Shown piece by piece: positions 34,401 to 48,240 of a stretch of DNA of 64,000 nt (positions are counted from its first letter, which is position 1; the number at the start of each line of letters is the position of its first letter). A program made the translations under genes and the position numbers. The notes under the pieces were generated by a model. That model saw only the letters and a list, made by a program, of their open reading frames with translations. It was not told the DNA's origin and searched no databases. The stretch covers positions 5,743,180 through 5,807,179 of the forward strand of contig JAEMBT020000009.1 in assembly GCA_018873245.2 (NCBI GenBank), written 5' to 3'. This DNA comes from Archegozetes longisetosus (Eukaryota > Arthropoda > Arachnida > Sarcoptiformes > Trhypochthoniidae).

Positions 34401-37213
34401 TAATTCATCAAATCTTTAAAAAATTAGGCTAAACACGTTCGGGTTTTTATATACCGGAACCGATGATGCCCCTGGAAATATGGGTCTCTGGGATCAGGCT
34501 TTAGCTCTTGAATGGGTTAATGATAACATCAAATACTTTGGTGGAGATCCAAATCAAATAACAATTTTTGGTGAAAGTGCTGGTGGTTGGTCCACAAGCC
34601 TTCATATATTATCTCCAATAAGTAGAAATTTATACAAGAACGTAATAATGATGTCTGGAGCGTCTATCAATAATATGGCCGGTGATGATCCAGAAAATGC
34701 TATCAAGAATTGGCTCAAAGGTGCAAAACTTATTGGTTGTACTGATGACGAAAATAATAGCGAGAATCAGTTCACACCCAAAATAATTGACTGTTTGAGA
34801 AATTCAGATCCAGAAAAGTTGATCTCAATTCCGGAATTGCCCGAACTCTTATCTGGACAGATCGGTTGGTTAGATCAAGTGGTAGCTGATGGCCAGTTTC
34901 TACCTAAGAAACCATTAGATATGTTAAGAGATGGTGACTATAAGAAGAATTTGAATCTTCTGATTGGATCTGTTGAAGATGAAGGCTCTTTTGTATTGGC
35001 CTGGAATGTGGATCCTGTTAAATACCATCCGATTTCACCACACAATCTGACATATAGTGAAGCCTATGATGAGTTGGTTAGAATATCTTCAAGGTTGAGA
35101 TCGAAAATACCAATTAATGGTGAAGATGTTGCAAAACTTTATTTTACTGGCTTATCAGATAATAATGATTTTGATCTTTTGAGGAGAACTATTGGTATAG
35201 CAGTCGGAGACTTCTTACTCACTTGTCCAACCATTCAATTCGCTAAAACTTTATTTAGTAATGAAAGAGGAAAAAGTAATGTTTATCAATATTATTATAA
35301 CAGTAAATTAGGAGAAGAAAAGTTGATTTGCTCGAAATGGATGGGTACCTGTCATGCAAATGATATTTTGCCTGTTTTTGGTGTACCTTTCAGAGAATAT
35401 GATAGACATCTCGATAGAGAAAGAGAAATTTCTGCCCAAGTGATTGAGTTTTTCACACATTTTGCTGAAACTGGGTTTGTATAAATTATTTGAATTTTAA
35501 CTTAATATCAGTCTAAAATACGTAGATGACTACTAAATTCTATAGCCTAAGTAGATTCTCGTTAAATTTTTTGATGAAATTTGGTATTTAGCTGGAATAA
35601 TTCTTTAGAGTAAAAGATACAAAGTTACGCATGTTCGATCTATTAGCTGTGGTTTTATATCTCTGTAAGTATATCTAGTCAAAATCCTTCTATAGAAACC
35701 CCATATAAACCAGTATTCGTTTCTTGTAAAGTTTAAAAGAAATAATTTGATCCGTCTTGCATAATGAGTTGTCGAAATTAATCTTCCGGATTAAATTAAG
35801 AATAAAAATTTGTGTTTAGGAATTTTTAGCTTTTTGAAATGTGGTTTTGTCCTTTGTTTGTCAGTAGATTTACAAATGAGTGAATTTTCTTCAGGAACTT
35901 TAACTTGCAATAGTATCAGATTATTTACAAAGCATAAAGTATTTATTCAATGGATGTCTATCGAATAAATGCATGCTATGTAGTTGAATTCTGGGTTTCA
36001 ATAAGTTCCACTTACAGAGATCAATAGATATGAATATGTGTAACTTTGTACGTTTTTTGTTCTAAAGAGTTCTATCTAAATACGAGATTTCATCAAAAAA
36101 TTTAAATGAGAACCTACTTAGGTTAAAAACTTTCATAGTCACCTATCGCATTTTGAAGCTTGGATTTTAAAATTTAACTTAAATGTACAGTCATTGACAA
36201 AATACCCTCCATTACTTTTTAAGAAGTTTTATACCCTAACTTCAGTGGATTTTGATGAAAATTTTTTTTGAGTGAAGGGTATTTTGGGATCGACCTTTGA
36301 CCTGAAAGGCGTGATCCGAGTCTAAGACAGTTATTCTTAAATTGAGGTAACTCTCCCAGAGGAACTCAACAAGAATTTTAAAATTCTGATGCAAGGAATC
36401 AATATTTGACTAAAAATGATCAGATACGTGTATTTCTGTTTGCCTCTGAAACACGAAAAATCCCATAATTCAAGAGATCATAACTTTTTAACTACAATGA
36501 ATTAAATCGTGAAACCAATTGCAAATTAAAGTTAATTATCCATATTACTCAGATATATTGATTAATTAATCTCTAAAATAGATTCTCATCAATATTTCAG
36601 GTTTGAATTATCTATGAATTAATTTTTAGTAAATTCGTCACCTAGTATATAAATAAATGAGCAAATATGGATAAAATTTCTCAAAACGATCTCGTATGTT
36701 ATTTGTTCACATTTAACTGTTCACATAGTTGTGTTTCATTAAATTTCAAACGAATTCTTCAATAATATCACAGAAATAAATGAAATGAAATTTTAAAAAT
36801 TCATTAAATTGTGTGCTCAAGATGTTTCCAAGTCTCGTCTAACGCACAGAATCAGTAATTTAACGTTATTTTTCACTTAAGTTGTTTCACTTTATTCTAA
36901 AAGTTGTTCAATCTAAATACCAAATTTCATTAAAAAAATTTTAAAAAGAACCTACTTAAGCTAAAACTTTCATAGTCACCTACTGTATTTTTGAAAATTG
37001 GATTTTTAAGTTTATTTTAAATGTAATTTCGTTTTCAGACGTCCGTCACCACAGAATGGCGTAAATTGGCCTAAATATTATACAATTAATGATAATATAA
37101 TTGCACCCTATTACGAGATAACTAATGAACCGAAACCTAATACTAATTTTGGTAATGGACTAAAGTTAAATGAATGCGATTACTTATGGAAAACATATAT
37201 CGATCAGCAATAA
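31500..37213 (+). CDS. carboxylesterase D, type I (568 aa)
   Basis: Three exons: 31500-31984, 34428-35474 and 37039-37213. The splice frame is the same as in A and there are no stops. Signal peptide [21 protein letters not shown] is followed by [10 protein letters not shown]. Motifs are SEDCLYLNIW, WIHGGA, GESAGGW (Ser212), DEGSF (Glu347) and TCHAND (His471). Residues from the GESAG region onward are nearly the same as in A, pointing to recent duplication or conversion. Both introns have grown: intron 1 to 2.4 kb with a MITE (33271-33832) and a perfect 32-bp palindrome, and intron 2 to 1.56 kb (93 bp in A) through foldback insertions and a local duplication. Donor and acceptor sites are intact, so expression is possible, but splicing efficiency is uncertain. 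Confidence 0.92.
32618..32649. repeat. perfect 32-bp palindrome
   Basis: AGTTTTGTAGTGCTTT is followed directly by its reverse complement, with no loop, inside intron 1 of D. The related intron of pseudogene G (near 62149-62170) keeps the left half and TTTAAAGCACT but diverges after that, so the palindrome is complete only in D. Confidence 0.9.
33271..33832. mobile_element. 562-bp foldback MITE in esterase D intron 1
   Basis: The ends ACATGTTTCCAAGAGAGTAA and the complement of ACACGTTTCCAAAAGAGTAA begin inverted repeats of about 150 bp, very similar throughout. AT-rich sequence (ATATAT) flanks both sides. The homologous intron in G (about 61495-61505) lacks the insert, giving an empty site. 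The centre is non-coding. Confidence 0.88.
35524..36165. repeat. foldback insertion in esterase D intron 2
   Basis: The 35524-35670 part is inverted at about 35997-36165 (shared words include AAATTTTTTGATGAAAT and CTTACAGAGAT in opposite sense). Related sequence recurs at 36900-36990, next to a second copy of the intron's 3' part, so insertion was followed by a tandem duplication. The right half is also kept in the truncated copy D' (about 42790-43690). Confidence 0.7.
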
Positions 37214-37616
37214 TATACTGAATAAAAACATTTATAGTTATGAGAACATTTTAGGCATAATAAAATTTGAATTATTCTATTAGCTAATCAGCTAATTCAG
37301 TAGTGTTACTCTCTATGAAATAGTGACATTCAGTTATGTATAAAATACACTAATCAAAGTCTTTATACCTTCAAAAAATGAAGTTTAAAATTTTATTGTT
37401 CAATTTCAGTTTTAGTTTGAGTTGACAAAATTTGGCAATGCTACTAGAAAATTTGGCAATACTACTAGAAAATTCTTTTTTTAGTAAAGTTCAATTAAAA
37501 CAAATCTCAATTTTACTTGAAGGACAAAGCAACGTATTTATATAAATATTAAGATAACGAGAGAGACTTCAATATTAAGCAATCCTTCACTTCTTTTAAA
37601 AGTTTGAACTGAATTA

Positions 37617-37750
37617 GGTTTTATCTATAAACAACTGCTTTTTGATAGTCTATTTGATTCATAGTTTGTAAGAAATTCTAGATAACAATTTTAATCATTT
37701 TTGGCACTCATAGAATAGCACTGAACAGTCCCTCACAAGTCAGTTTTGCT
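37617..37750 (+). promoter_or_regulatory. conserved esterase promoter block (copy upstream of E)
   Basis: TATAAA (37626-37631), CTTTTTGATAGTCTA, GATAACAATTTTAATC and GCACTCATAGAATAGCACT match the blocks before B, D and F in order and spacing. Confidence 0.6.
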
Positions 37751-37786
37751 ATAAACTTATAAATGCCAACTTATTTCAGTTATATA

Positions 37787-39867
<2,081 letters not shown>

Positions 39868-41798
39868 ATACTTCACACATACGAAAAATGATCAAATTGC
39901 TCAAAACTGACTAAATACAAATTTAGATTTATGGGATAGTTATTGATGTTGAATTTTCTTATAAACTGAGACCAAATTTTATTTATCAGTTATGTACAGA
40001 AATTTTCTTCTACTAGACTAAATAAAATTAAAATTATTAATCTATTTCTATGTGGTTTATATTTCATTTAAATATAAATATTTCTGAGAAGTGTTTTATT
40101 GGAACTTAATTTGATAAAAATTAAATGTAAGATACAGTCATTCATTTACGGCAATTGACTTATTTCACATATAAATGTATATAAAAGTTTTGAATAACAA
40201 TTTTTCAAAATTAACACTTACAAGTTGACAGTTGCTTTTTCCATATGTCTCGAAATGATTCAATGTAAACTTGTAAATCTTTTCATATCAGTTTATGCAA
40301 TATGGTAGATATCTATCTCATACATATATTTGTCGTGTACTTTGGGCGTAACATTTTTAAAGTCATAGTTGTATTGTTTGCAAAACTTGTACAATCAGAC
40401 AAAATAGTATACATCAAAATGTGCGCTCAAAGAATAATAAAAGCCAATAAGAGATGAATCAAATATGGGAAAGATTGAATAAATAATGTCATATTACTTT
40501 GAGAGGTATTATTTCTTATAAAAACTCAAAATAGGAATTTTATCGAAATCTATTTAAGGGAAAATTGTTTACAAGTATTGTTCATGAACTTTTTACCAGT
40601 AAAACTATTAATGCACTCAAAATTTTATAATTTTTTTATAGCATAAGTCAAACCTAAATTCAAGTCGTAAAAGTTTATAAAAGTTTTCAAAATGTTATTT
40701 ACTTAATATTAAAGTGATTCGTAAGTGTATCAGGCGTGAAAAAGTTCTATTCGATACACACTTTTTGTCTAATTGTACTTTTTTTAAATACATATGTTCA
40801 TGTGTGATATTTTTTTAGAGTGGAGATTATGAACTAAAATTTTGTCAAAAAATTACAACATTTTCATCTAAGACTTATATGAACTTAAACTTTGCTCTGG
40901 CGGTCTTGCATGAGAAATTTATAAAAAACATTGTTGTGTGAACTGTAACATTGAGGTTTAATTTTTCTAATTTTTGCTCTATAACTAGGGCCACAGCAAT
41001 GTTATAATAAAATAATCATTAACAAAAATGATTTTCTTCCATATTCGTTTTAGACGCTAAATACTAACCTTTTTGCAGTTAACTCTATTTTAGTTTATTT
41101 ATCATTTAGACTTTTGGATTAAATTCCAATAAATAGATTATAGTTTTTATTTGCATTATTTAAAATAAGTAATTTAAAACTAATGGTAATAATAGTTAAT
41201 AATAGTCTCATTTTCAGTTTGAAATGAAGGCCATATTTAATTTGTATGCAGTGGCATAGTCCATATCAGAGCACTCCTTAATTTTCATATATTTAAAGTA
41301 ACATTAGATTGTATATAAATATATTTAACACTAATTAAATGTAAAGTAATCTGTGTGAGTGTCATATTAGTTATATGGAGTTGCAATGTTATAATCACAT
41401 CTTGACTGTCAACTTGAGGAAACCAGCACCTGTGTGTCTTATCTCATTAAATAATTTAAGTGTAAATTAGAGTATGTATTACTACAAGGAATGCATCGAA
41501 TTATCAAAACCAGTCAATAGAAATAATAATTTTATTTTTGCATAATCATCAGATCATGTTAGCTGTTTTATGTATTAATAAAATGCCTTTCAATTCAAGT
41601 TTACAATTAAGGTAAACAAAAAAAACAGTTTTTACTTACCTATGGTTAAGCAATCAATAAACTGATAAAAGGCTTTATAAATGCTTTGAATATTTAAACT
41701 TGTGATTAAAATAATGACTTAAAATATAACAGCATTGACTAACTATGGATTAAGTCATTGTTTAGCTATCAGTTTCTGAAGGTAAAAATTGGAGTAAA
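39868..41798 (+). repeat. duplicated 3' flank of esterase E
   Basis: This spacer aligns with the flank of C (24176-25440), minus the MITE at 24686, and then continues in register with 30163-31010 before D, minus the 4.7-kb P-like insertion. It is thus the uninterrupted version of the C-D spacer and serves as the empty site for both insertions. No gene is seen in it. Confidence 0.8.
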
Positions 41799-42097
41799 CT
41801 TTAGTAAACTCCCAGAGTGATTCAGAGGTGACATCGGTATATTTTGGTAGAGGGTGATTCTCAGAGGTTATATATGCAGTATTAGGTGGCGAGGCCTCTT
41901 ATTTTGTACGATAGGTCCAGAAGAATTTTAAAATTCTTTTTCGAGTATTTCTCTGATATCTTGGGCTACGAAGCTGAAAATAGGGCTGAATCACAAGCTT
42001 ATCACCAACATTGGCATAAAGGATGATGATAGAAATCTATGGAGAATGGCATAATGCGTTGCCAGGTCAAAACAGATGTCAACCGACAGGTATTGAC
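41799..42097. other. insertion of about 300 bp absent from the C-D spacer
   Basis: Sequence on both sides (ending GGTAAAAATTGGAGTAAA, resuming GAGTAGATAAAAG) is continuous before D at about 31010-31040 but interrupted here. The insert has no recognisable terminal repeats. One frame reads DRNLWRMA, faintly like the end of a LINE reverse-transcriptase ORF, but this is too short to classify. Confidence 0.5.
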
Positions 42098-42279
42098 GAG
42101 TAGATAAAAGTTGTCAATAGGCACGAAGTGGCCAGATGTAGCGGTCACGAGTTATAGGTCACAATAGTACAGAGCGTCGATCGCTTCTGGTTTCTTTCTA
42201 ACGCTTGCACTAAATATTAAGATACGGGAACAAATTTCAAGATATATCCTTCACTTCCCATAAAGTTTAAACTGTATTA

Positions 42280-42400
42280 TGATTTATCTATAAACAAGTG
42301 CTTTTTGATAGTCTACTTAAGTCAGACTCTGCAAAATATTTAAGATAACAATTTTATCCATTTTAGTACTTATATAATAACACTAATAAGGACTCACATA
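42280..42400 (+). promoter_or_regulatory. conserved esterase promoter block (copy upstream of D')
   Basis: TATAAA (42289-42294), AAGTGCTTTTTGATAGTCTA and GATAACAATTTTATCC match the block before D. The downstream gene is a short fragment, so this promoter now has no intact gene. Confidence 0.55.
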
Positions 42401-42563
42401 ACAGTCAATCAGTTTAATTATATCTCGGTTACATGACTTTGGTTATATCTATACATATCAAGGTTGAAATTTTTATATACACTTTATGTAGTTTGAAGCT
42501 TTGACAAAACATTCACAAGTTTTAGTAAATAAACTCATTTTCTTAATAAAAGTTCAGCAAGAA

Positions 42564-42792
42564 ATGTTGAACAAAAGTTTGGTTTTATCATTATTTTTAT
42601 TAAAATCATTATCAGTGTAAAAACTAATGATATAAGTGTTGAAATTAAAAATGGAAAAATTAATGGCAAGAAAGAAACAGTTGATGGCAAAGATGTTAAC
42701 GCCTTTTTAGGTATCCCTTTTGCAGAGCCACCGATTGGGGACTTAAGGTTCAAAAAGCCTTTACCTGTAAAACAATGATCACATCCGATAGC
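42564..42792 (+). pseudogene. truncated type I carboxylesterase fragment (D')
   Basis: The start matches exon 1 of D ([11 protein letters not shown]...), but one A is missing in the signal-peptide region, giving an early frameshift. [21 protein letters not shown] and the [15 protein letters not shown] part are readable in the shifted frame. Then TGA replaces the Trp of QWS. At about 42792 homology to exon 1 stops and jumps to sequence matching intron 2 of D (about 35828 onward), so the rest of exon 1, intron 1 and exon 2 are deleted. Exon 3 is not found either; the region after about 43694 is the large foldback structure. Confidence 0.88.
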
Positions 42793-44228
42793 TTTTTGAT
42801 GATTGGTTTTATCCTTTATTCACCGGTATATTTACAAATGAGTGAATTTTCTTCATGAACTTTAACTTACAATAGTGTCAAATTATTTACAATAGTATAA
42901 AGTATTTGTTTAATGGATGTATACCGAAAAAATGCATGCTATGTAATAGAACTCTTAGTTTCAATAAGTTCCACTTACAGAGGTCTTAAACCATGGTTAA
43001 TAGATATGAATACGTGTAACTTTGTATTTTTTTGTCTAAAGAGTTTTATCTAAATACGAAATTTGACCAAAAAATGTTAACGAGAACTTACTTAGGCTAA
43101 AAACTTTCGTAGTCACCTATCGTATTTTGAAGTTTGGATTTTAAAATTTATCTTAAATGCACAGTCATTGACAGAGTTCCCTCCATCAGTTTTTAAGGCG
43201 TTTTTATATCCTAAACTTCACTGGATTTTGATGACATTTTTTTTGAGTGAAGGGTATGTTGGGACTAACCTTTGACTTGAAAGACGTGATCCGAATCTAA
43301 GAGAATCTACTCGTAAATTGAGGTAACTCTCCTAGAGGAACTCAATAAGAATTTTAAATTTCCGATGCAAGGAATCAATACTTGACTAAAAATGATCAAA
43401 TACGTGTATTTTTGTTTGGCTCTGAAACGACTCACTTTCAAACTATAGGGTCTGAAACACGAAAAATCCCATAATTCAAGGGGTCATAACTTTTTAACTA
43501 CAAGGAATTAAATCGTAGAACCTGTTGCAAATTAAAGTTAATTATTGATATTATTCAGATTTATTGCTAAATTTATCTCTAAAATATATTTTCATCAATA
43601 TTTCAGGTTTGAATAATCTATAAATTAATTTTTAGTAAATTCGTCACCTAGTATATAAATAAATGAGCAAATATGGATAAAATTTCTAAAAACGATAGAT
43701 TATTTCAATCAAAATTGTTAAATTCTGAAATGATAAATTATCCGATCAAGTTTTAAAAGGGCCAGCGCTCCTTTGGCGCTAATTAGCGCCAAATGAGCAC
43801 ATAAATGCTATTTAGGCGCTGATTAGTGCCAGAAAAGTTTTTATGCTGTGGTAAATCAGAAAATCATAAAATTTTGTTGAGATTATTTTAGTTTCATGAC
43901 GAAAAGAGTGAAATGAACACTATTTTACGAAAATTTATAGCCATATATTTATACAGTTTATTTCAAAATTTTAAAGCCACTCGATTTTTTGAATAACTTT
44001 TGAACGGGATTAGACAATTTAATGAAATTTGATAATAATACATTATATACCAAGTTGTAACAGAAAACCTATCGATTGTCTAGTTGCATGAATTGGTTCT
44101 TGTATAATATAATTTAATGCAAAAATACACTTTTCAAAATTATAAAACCAGCTGAAATATTAGCTCAAAATTCATCAAAACTTAAATCTAACGCCTAATT
44201 GAACCTCCATTGCTAATAATAGTCTTGA

Positions 44229-44456
44229 ATATACGCTCTAAAGTTTTCGCCTTAGGATTTGTGAATGCGATATTAGTCATTTGATTAAAGCCGTGGCCGG
44301 CTCACAGGATCACAACTGTCTGATTAGATTGGTTCAATAGTTTCAATCGGTTAGGAGTCGGCAGTTTTGCCGTGATGTGACCCGGCCACGGCTTTAATCA
44401 AATGACTAATATCGCATTCATAAATCATAAGATGGAGTCTTTAGAACTATATTTAC
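44229..44456. repeat. internal palindrome, arms about 85 bp
   Basis: Arms 44229-44313 and 44371-44456 share ATGCGATATTAGTCATTTGA and AAAGCCGTGGCCGG in opposite sense. The left arm overlaps the inner end of the 9.1-kb structure's left terminal repeat, and a further inverted copy of the terminal-repeat sequence occurs at about 44585-44650, so local inversions have rearranged this end. Confidence 0.8.
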
Positions 44457-44875
44457 AAACTCGGTATGCATTTGCTATCATTTGGTCTACGAATTGACGC
44501 TAAAAATTCAGTTTATAGATAGAGATAATGCTTTAAGAACATCGCTTCAACTTCTTCAAACTTTAGTCAATTCATGCCAAGTCCTATATTAAGACTATTG
44601 TTAGCAATGGAAGTTCAATAAGGTGTTAGATTTAATTTTTGATAGATTTTAAGCCAAACCTAAGCAACAGAGAAAGGCCTTCCAGGAAAATAGTCTTCGC
44701 GGGAAGAATGAATTTTATTTACCGGGATCCTAATAGTGCACTTTTCAAAATAAAATTTTCAAAAGATCTTTTATAAGAAATATTTTTTGTTACAGATATA
44801 AAAATAATTCACATGAAATTGATAACAAGTTTCCACTTAATTACAATTTCCTAAGGTGTTAAGTCTTTTGAATCA

Positions 44876-45155
44876 GGTGTACGTTTCTCAAAACAGTCAC
44901 AAGACTAAGACTAGTCTTAATGCAAAATTCAGTAAAAACTCTTTATAAGCAGGTCCTATATAAGCAAAATTTTGGTATTAGCAATGATTTTAAAATTAAA
45001 TACAGTTTTTAAAGGCCAAGTAGTTTTCCATGTAAGCAAATTTTCGTTTTAAGTAATTTATTTGTAAAAATTTTTAATTTGATTATAACGAGTTTTTGCT
45101 GCATTTAGTATTAAGACTAGTCTTAGCCTTATGACCGTTTTCGGAAACGCACCCC
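44876..45155. mobile_element. MITE with about 60-bp terminal inverted repeats
   Basis: The left GTGTACGTTTCTCAAAAC and the right complement of GGGGTGCGTTTCCGAAAAC begin arms that include AGACTAAGACTAGTCTTAA. The interior is AT-rich and non-coding. Confidence 0.75.
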
Positions 45156-46337
45156 AGCATTAGTTACATTCGCACATGTATACTTTTTCGTTTAAGTTCC
45201 TATTATTTTTGCTTTTTCAAGTGTTTTATGATTTTCCAGGATTTTTTTCGAGAACATGAAATTTTATGCTTATTAAGCAATAGGTAAAGAAACTTTAAGG
45301 ACTAGTATCTCGAGAACTACTTGAGATAATTGATCAAGTGAGGTATCAACGTGCTAAGTTCAACGTCCTGAGTCCAATGTTATATCACTTGGCAGGGTTG
45401 GCCACTTCCGTCGGGAGTTGGCCGGAATTGGGTTAGAAGTGGTCAAGTGTGGTGTCAAAATGTTCAGCTCCACGAACTGAATCCAATGGCGCATCACATT
45501 TTGAGGTGGGGGTCGGAAACACACTAGACCCATTAGCCCTGATTCACCCGATAATCCCTTTTGTTTCCAAGGGATTTAATATTGCAACATAGAATCTTAG
45601 CACAACACAATTTCGTAACAATGACACAACTTTTGTAACTACAGGAGCTATTTTATTTTTGGTAACATGAGGTAAAATATGCAAATACATATTTGTCGAT
45701 CACTGTTATAGGAAGATTTCGACCCAAATTAGGGTAGAGGCTTAACAGGTTTTAACTAATAGTCGAGAAAGAGGAGTTATTTTTGTTAGGCAATAGTTGG
45801 AAGTGGGAGTACTTTTGAATAACTAATCTTGATTATGTCTGGTCCCTGTTTGTGATTTATGTTCATCTGTGGGAAAGTAAGGTTGAGGGTGTAAAAAGAG
45901 AATAAGTTAAAATTCCTTGCAATATTTATAAATAAATAAAATTCTTTTATTATTTTCTTTATAAACCAACGCAATTTTAGTGTTTTTAAAGTGATTTTTA
46001 GATATAAAGCCTAAAGAGCACTCTACAGCTCTTTCGCGCTATTTAGCGCCAAAAGAGTCACTGCGCTTTAAAAGTGTTTACTCTCAATGTTATTAATGAC
46101 TAAGACGTGTATAATTAATGATTTTAGGGATGTTAAAGTTGATTTGAGTTTAAACTTTACAATAAATATTCAAGAAAATTAATTAAAAAATACTTTGAGA
46201 AATAATTTCTATTGCAACAAATACTCTTTAAAACATCGTAGGAACAGATTTTTGAGTCTTTCATCTACGTTTTAATTGATTTTATTCTGAATTTAATGTT
46301 TCAATTGAAATAAATACTAAGTTTTCTAGGATATATT
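45156..46337. other. non-coding stretch within the 9.1-kb structure
   Basis: No gene is seen. Around 45330-45400 and 45440-45510 an imperfect direct repeat (GATCAAGTGAGGTATCAA compared with GGTCAAGTGTGGTGTCAAA, each with TGAATCCAATG-like or TGAGTCCAATG words) suggests a decayed element. GCGCTATTTAGCGCC near 46038 echoes the GGCGCTAATTAGCGCC motif of the 9.1-kb terminal repeat. Confidence 0.5.
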
Positions 46338-46353
46338 AACGATTAATTTATAT

Positions 46354-48047
46354 TGATGAATTGGCGTCAGGAAGGGCATCCGACTGCAAAACTACGCTAT
46401 CTATACATGCTCCATCCGGTCTGTCTTTAAATAGGCGAAAAAATTTCGGTTAGACTAGACTTTACGTGGCCAGAGATTTTCGACATAAGCTTAGTATATA
46501 AATCTTCTATAACTCAAACTAAGTTCAAATATATAAATTTTATTCACCACAAATGACCAGAACATCGGTAAAAAAATTCCCGAAAAATCGACTAGACTTT
46601 ACGTGGCCACATATTTTCAACATGAACTTTATATATCAATAAACTACAAGTCAAGCTGATTTCAAATATGTAAGTTTTATTAACCGCAAATGACCAGAAC
46701 ATCGGTAAAAAAACTCCCGAAAAAATCGACTAGACAACGTGGCCAGAGAATCCATAGATGAATTTTATATACAAATAATCTATAACTCAAGCTGAGTTCA
46801 AATATACAAATTTCATTTGCCGCAAATGACTAGAACATTGGTAAAAAAATTCTGAATAATCAAGTATATAAAAGTTACCGTAAAATAAATTTATGGAATC
46901 AAGTTTCAACTCAAACCGATTGAAATGAACATAATTTCACTGCTCCGATAATATATTTTGACGATACTTCAAAAATTAAAAAAATGCGAGAACTTAGATC
47001 CTACGGGACCTTGGTCTAAAATAGTACCTCGTAAAAATTTATTTTCTTTGAGTAAGGTCTTGACAAGGACGAAAAAATTATAAAATAACGTAGCTTTATG
47101 TGAAATTCCTCGCTTAATATAGATTAATAATGATATTATAAGCAATAAATCATTAATAGTCTTTTTAAAACACTATAATAGTTATTATTATTAAAACGTT
47201 ATTTTTGCTGGTTTATTTTAGCTGAGATACTTTGACCCGATACAGAGAATTTCTAATCGACTTTCAACATACTAAGCAGAACCGCTTGCCTTATTAAACC
47301 AACTGAGCATCGTCTGACCGATGCTCAGTGCATCCCCTATTGCGCTTCCACTTCCAATGACACAATTAGTCCTGACGCTACATTTATTAGCTCAGATCTT
47401 TAACTTGGCTTATATTTATAAGCCATATTCCGCCATTGCTGCATAGCAACGGTTCCCGGATCTTGTGATCGTCCTTGTCAAAACCTTATTCAAAGAAAAT
47501 ATATTTTAACGAGGTTTTATTTTGGACCAAGGTCCCGTAGGATCTAAGTTCTCGCATTTTTTCAATATTTTTTTATTTTTGGAAGTTTCGTCAAAATATA
47601 TTATCGGAGCAGTGAAATTATGTTCATTTCAATCGGTTTGAGTTGAAACTTGATTCCATAAATTTATTTTACGGTAATTTTTTATATACTTGATTATTCA
47701 GAATTTTTTTACCAATGTTCTAGTCATTTGCGGCAAATGAAATTTGTATATTTGAACTCAGCTTGAGTTCTAGTTTCTTAATATAGAAAAATTATATCGA
47801 AAATCTGTGGCCACGTAAAGTCTAGTCGATTTTTCGGGAACACTTTTACCGATGTTCTGGTCATTTGCGGTGAATAAAACGTATATATCTGAAACCAGCT
47901 TAAGTTGTAGTTTATTTGTATACAAAGTTTATGTCGAAAATCTCTGGTCACGTAAAGTCTAGTTCAACCAAAATTTCAATCTGTAGGTTCGCTCGAGCGA
48001 GTCTTTAGAAAAGGAGTTTGAAGGTATGATGATCATGATGATGAATG
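46354..48047. mobile_element. foldback-bearing retroposon-like insertion with 16-bp target duplication
   Basis: A perfect 16-bp direct repeat, AACGATTAATTTATAT, flanks it (46338-46353 and 48048-48063). Near the left edge GGCGTCAGGAAGGGCATCC resembles 3' sequence of RTE-type LINEs/SINEs, and the right edge ends in an ATGATGATG-type tail, which with the long duplication suggests target-primed insertion. Between about 46451 and 47966 the sequence is a large inverted repeat whose arms carry tandem units. The centre (about 47100-47480) has no long frame. Probably a foldback element inserted into a retroposon. Confidence 0.7.
46455..46862 (+). repeat. three tandem units of about 123-148 bp
   Basis: Units start with CTAGACTTTACGTGGCC (46455 and 46592) or the decayed CTAGACAACGTGGCC (46740) and end near GGTAAAAAAATTC. 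Inverted copies occur at 47690-47965. Such subterminal arrays are typical of foldback transposons. Confidence 0.85.
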
Positions 48048-48240
48048 AACGATTAATTTATATCGATATCAAATACTATGTCGTAAACATTTTTAATCTG
48101 TAATACATAATCTTTATTTTAAAAATTGATAATAATATTGTTACTACAAGGGCCTACTCTTCGTTTCTCTTGTATAAGTCCTTACGGGAATGCTGTTATT
48201 CAATCAGGCTCCTCCCGAGTTATAACCGCCTTTGGCCCAA

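Noticed and set aside
37763-37786. Upstream in-frame ATG of E (and the same at 53487 for F) as the start codon
   Set aside because: The cognate position in B is ACG, and the signal peptide aligns from the second ATG, so the upstream codons are leader.
42535-42753. Minus-strand open frame across D'
   Set aside because: Antisense shadow of the esterase exon 1 fragment.
45786-45974. 62-codon minus-strand frame
   Set aside because: AT-rich chance frame in repeat-derived DNA without any recognisable feature.
47230-47340. Possible tRNA-derived sequence (GCTCAGTTGG box-A-like word on the minus strand)
   Set aside because: Box A fits only partly and there is no acceptable box B, anticodon arm or cloverleaf.
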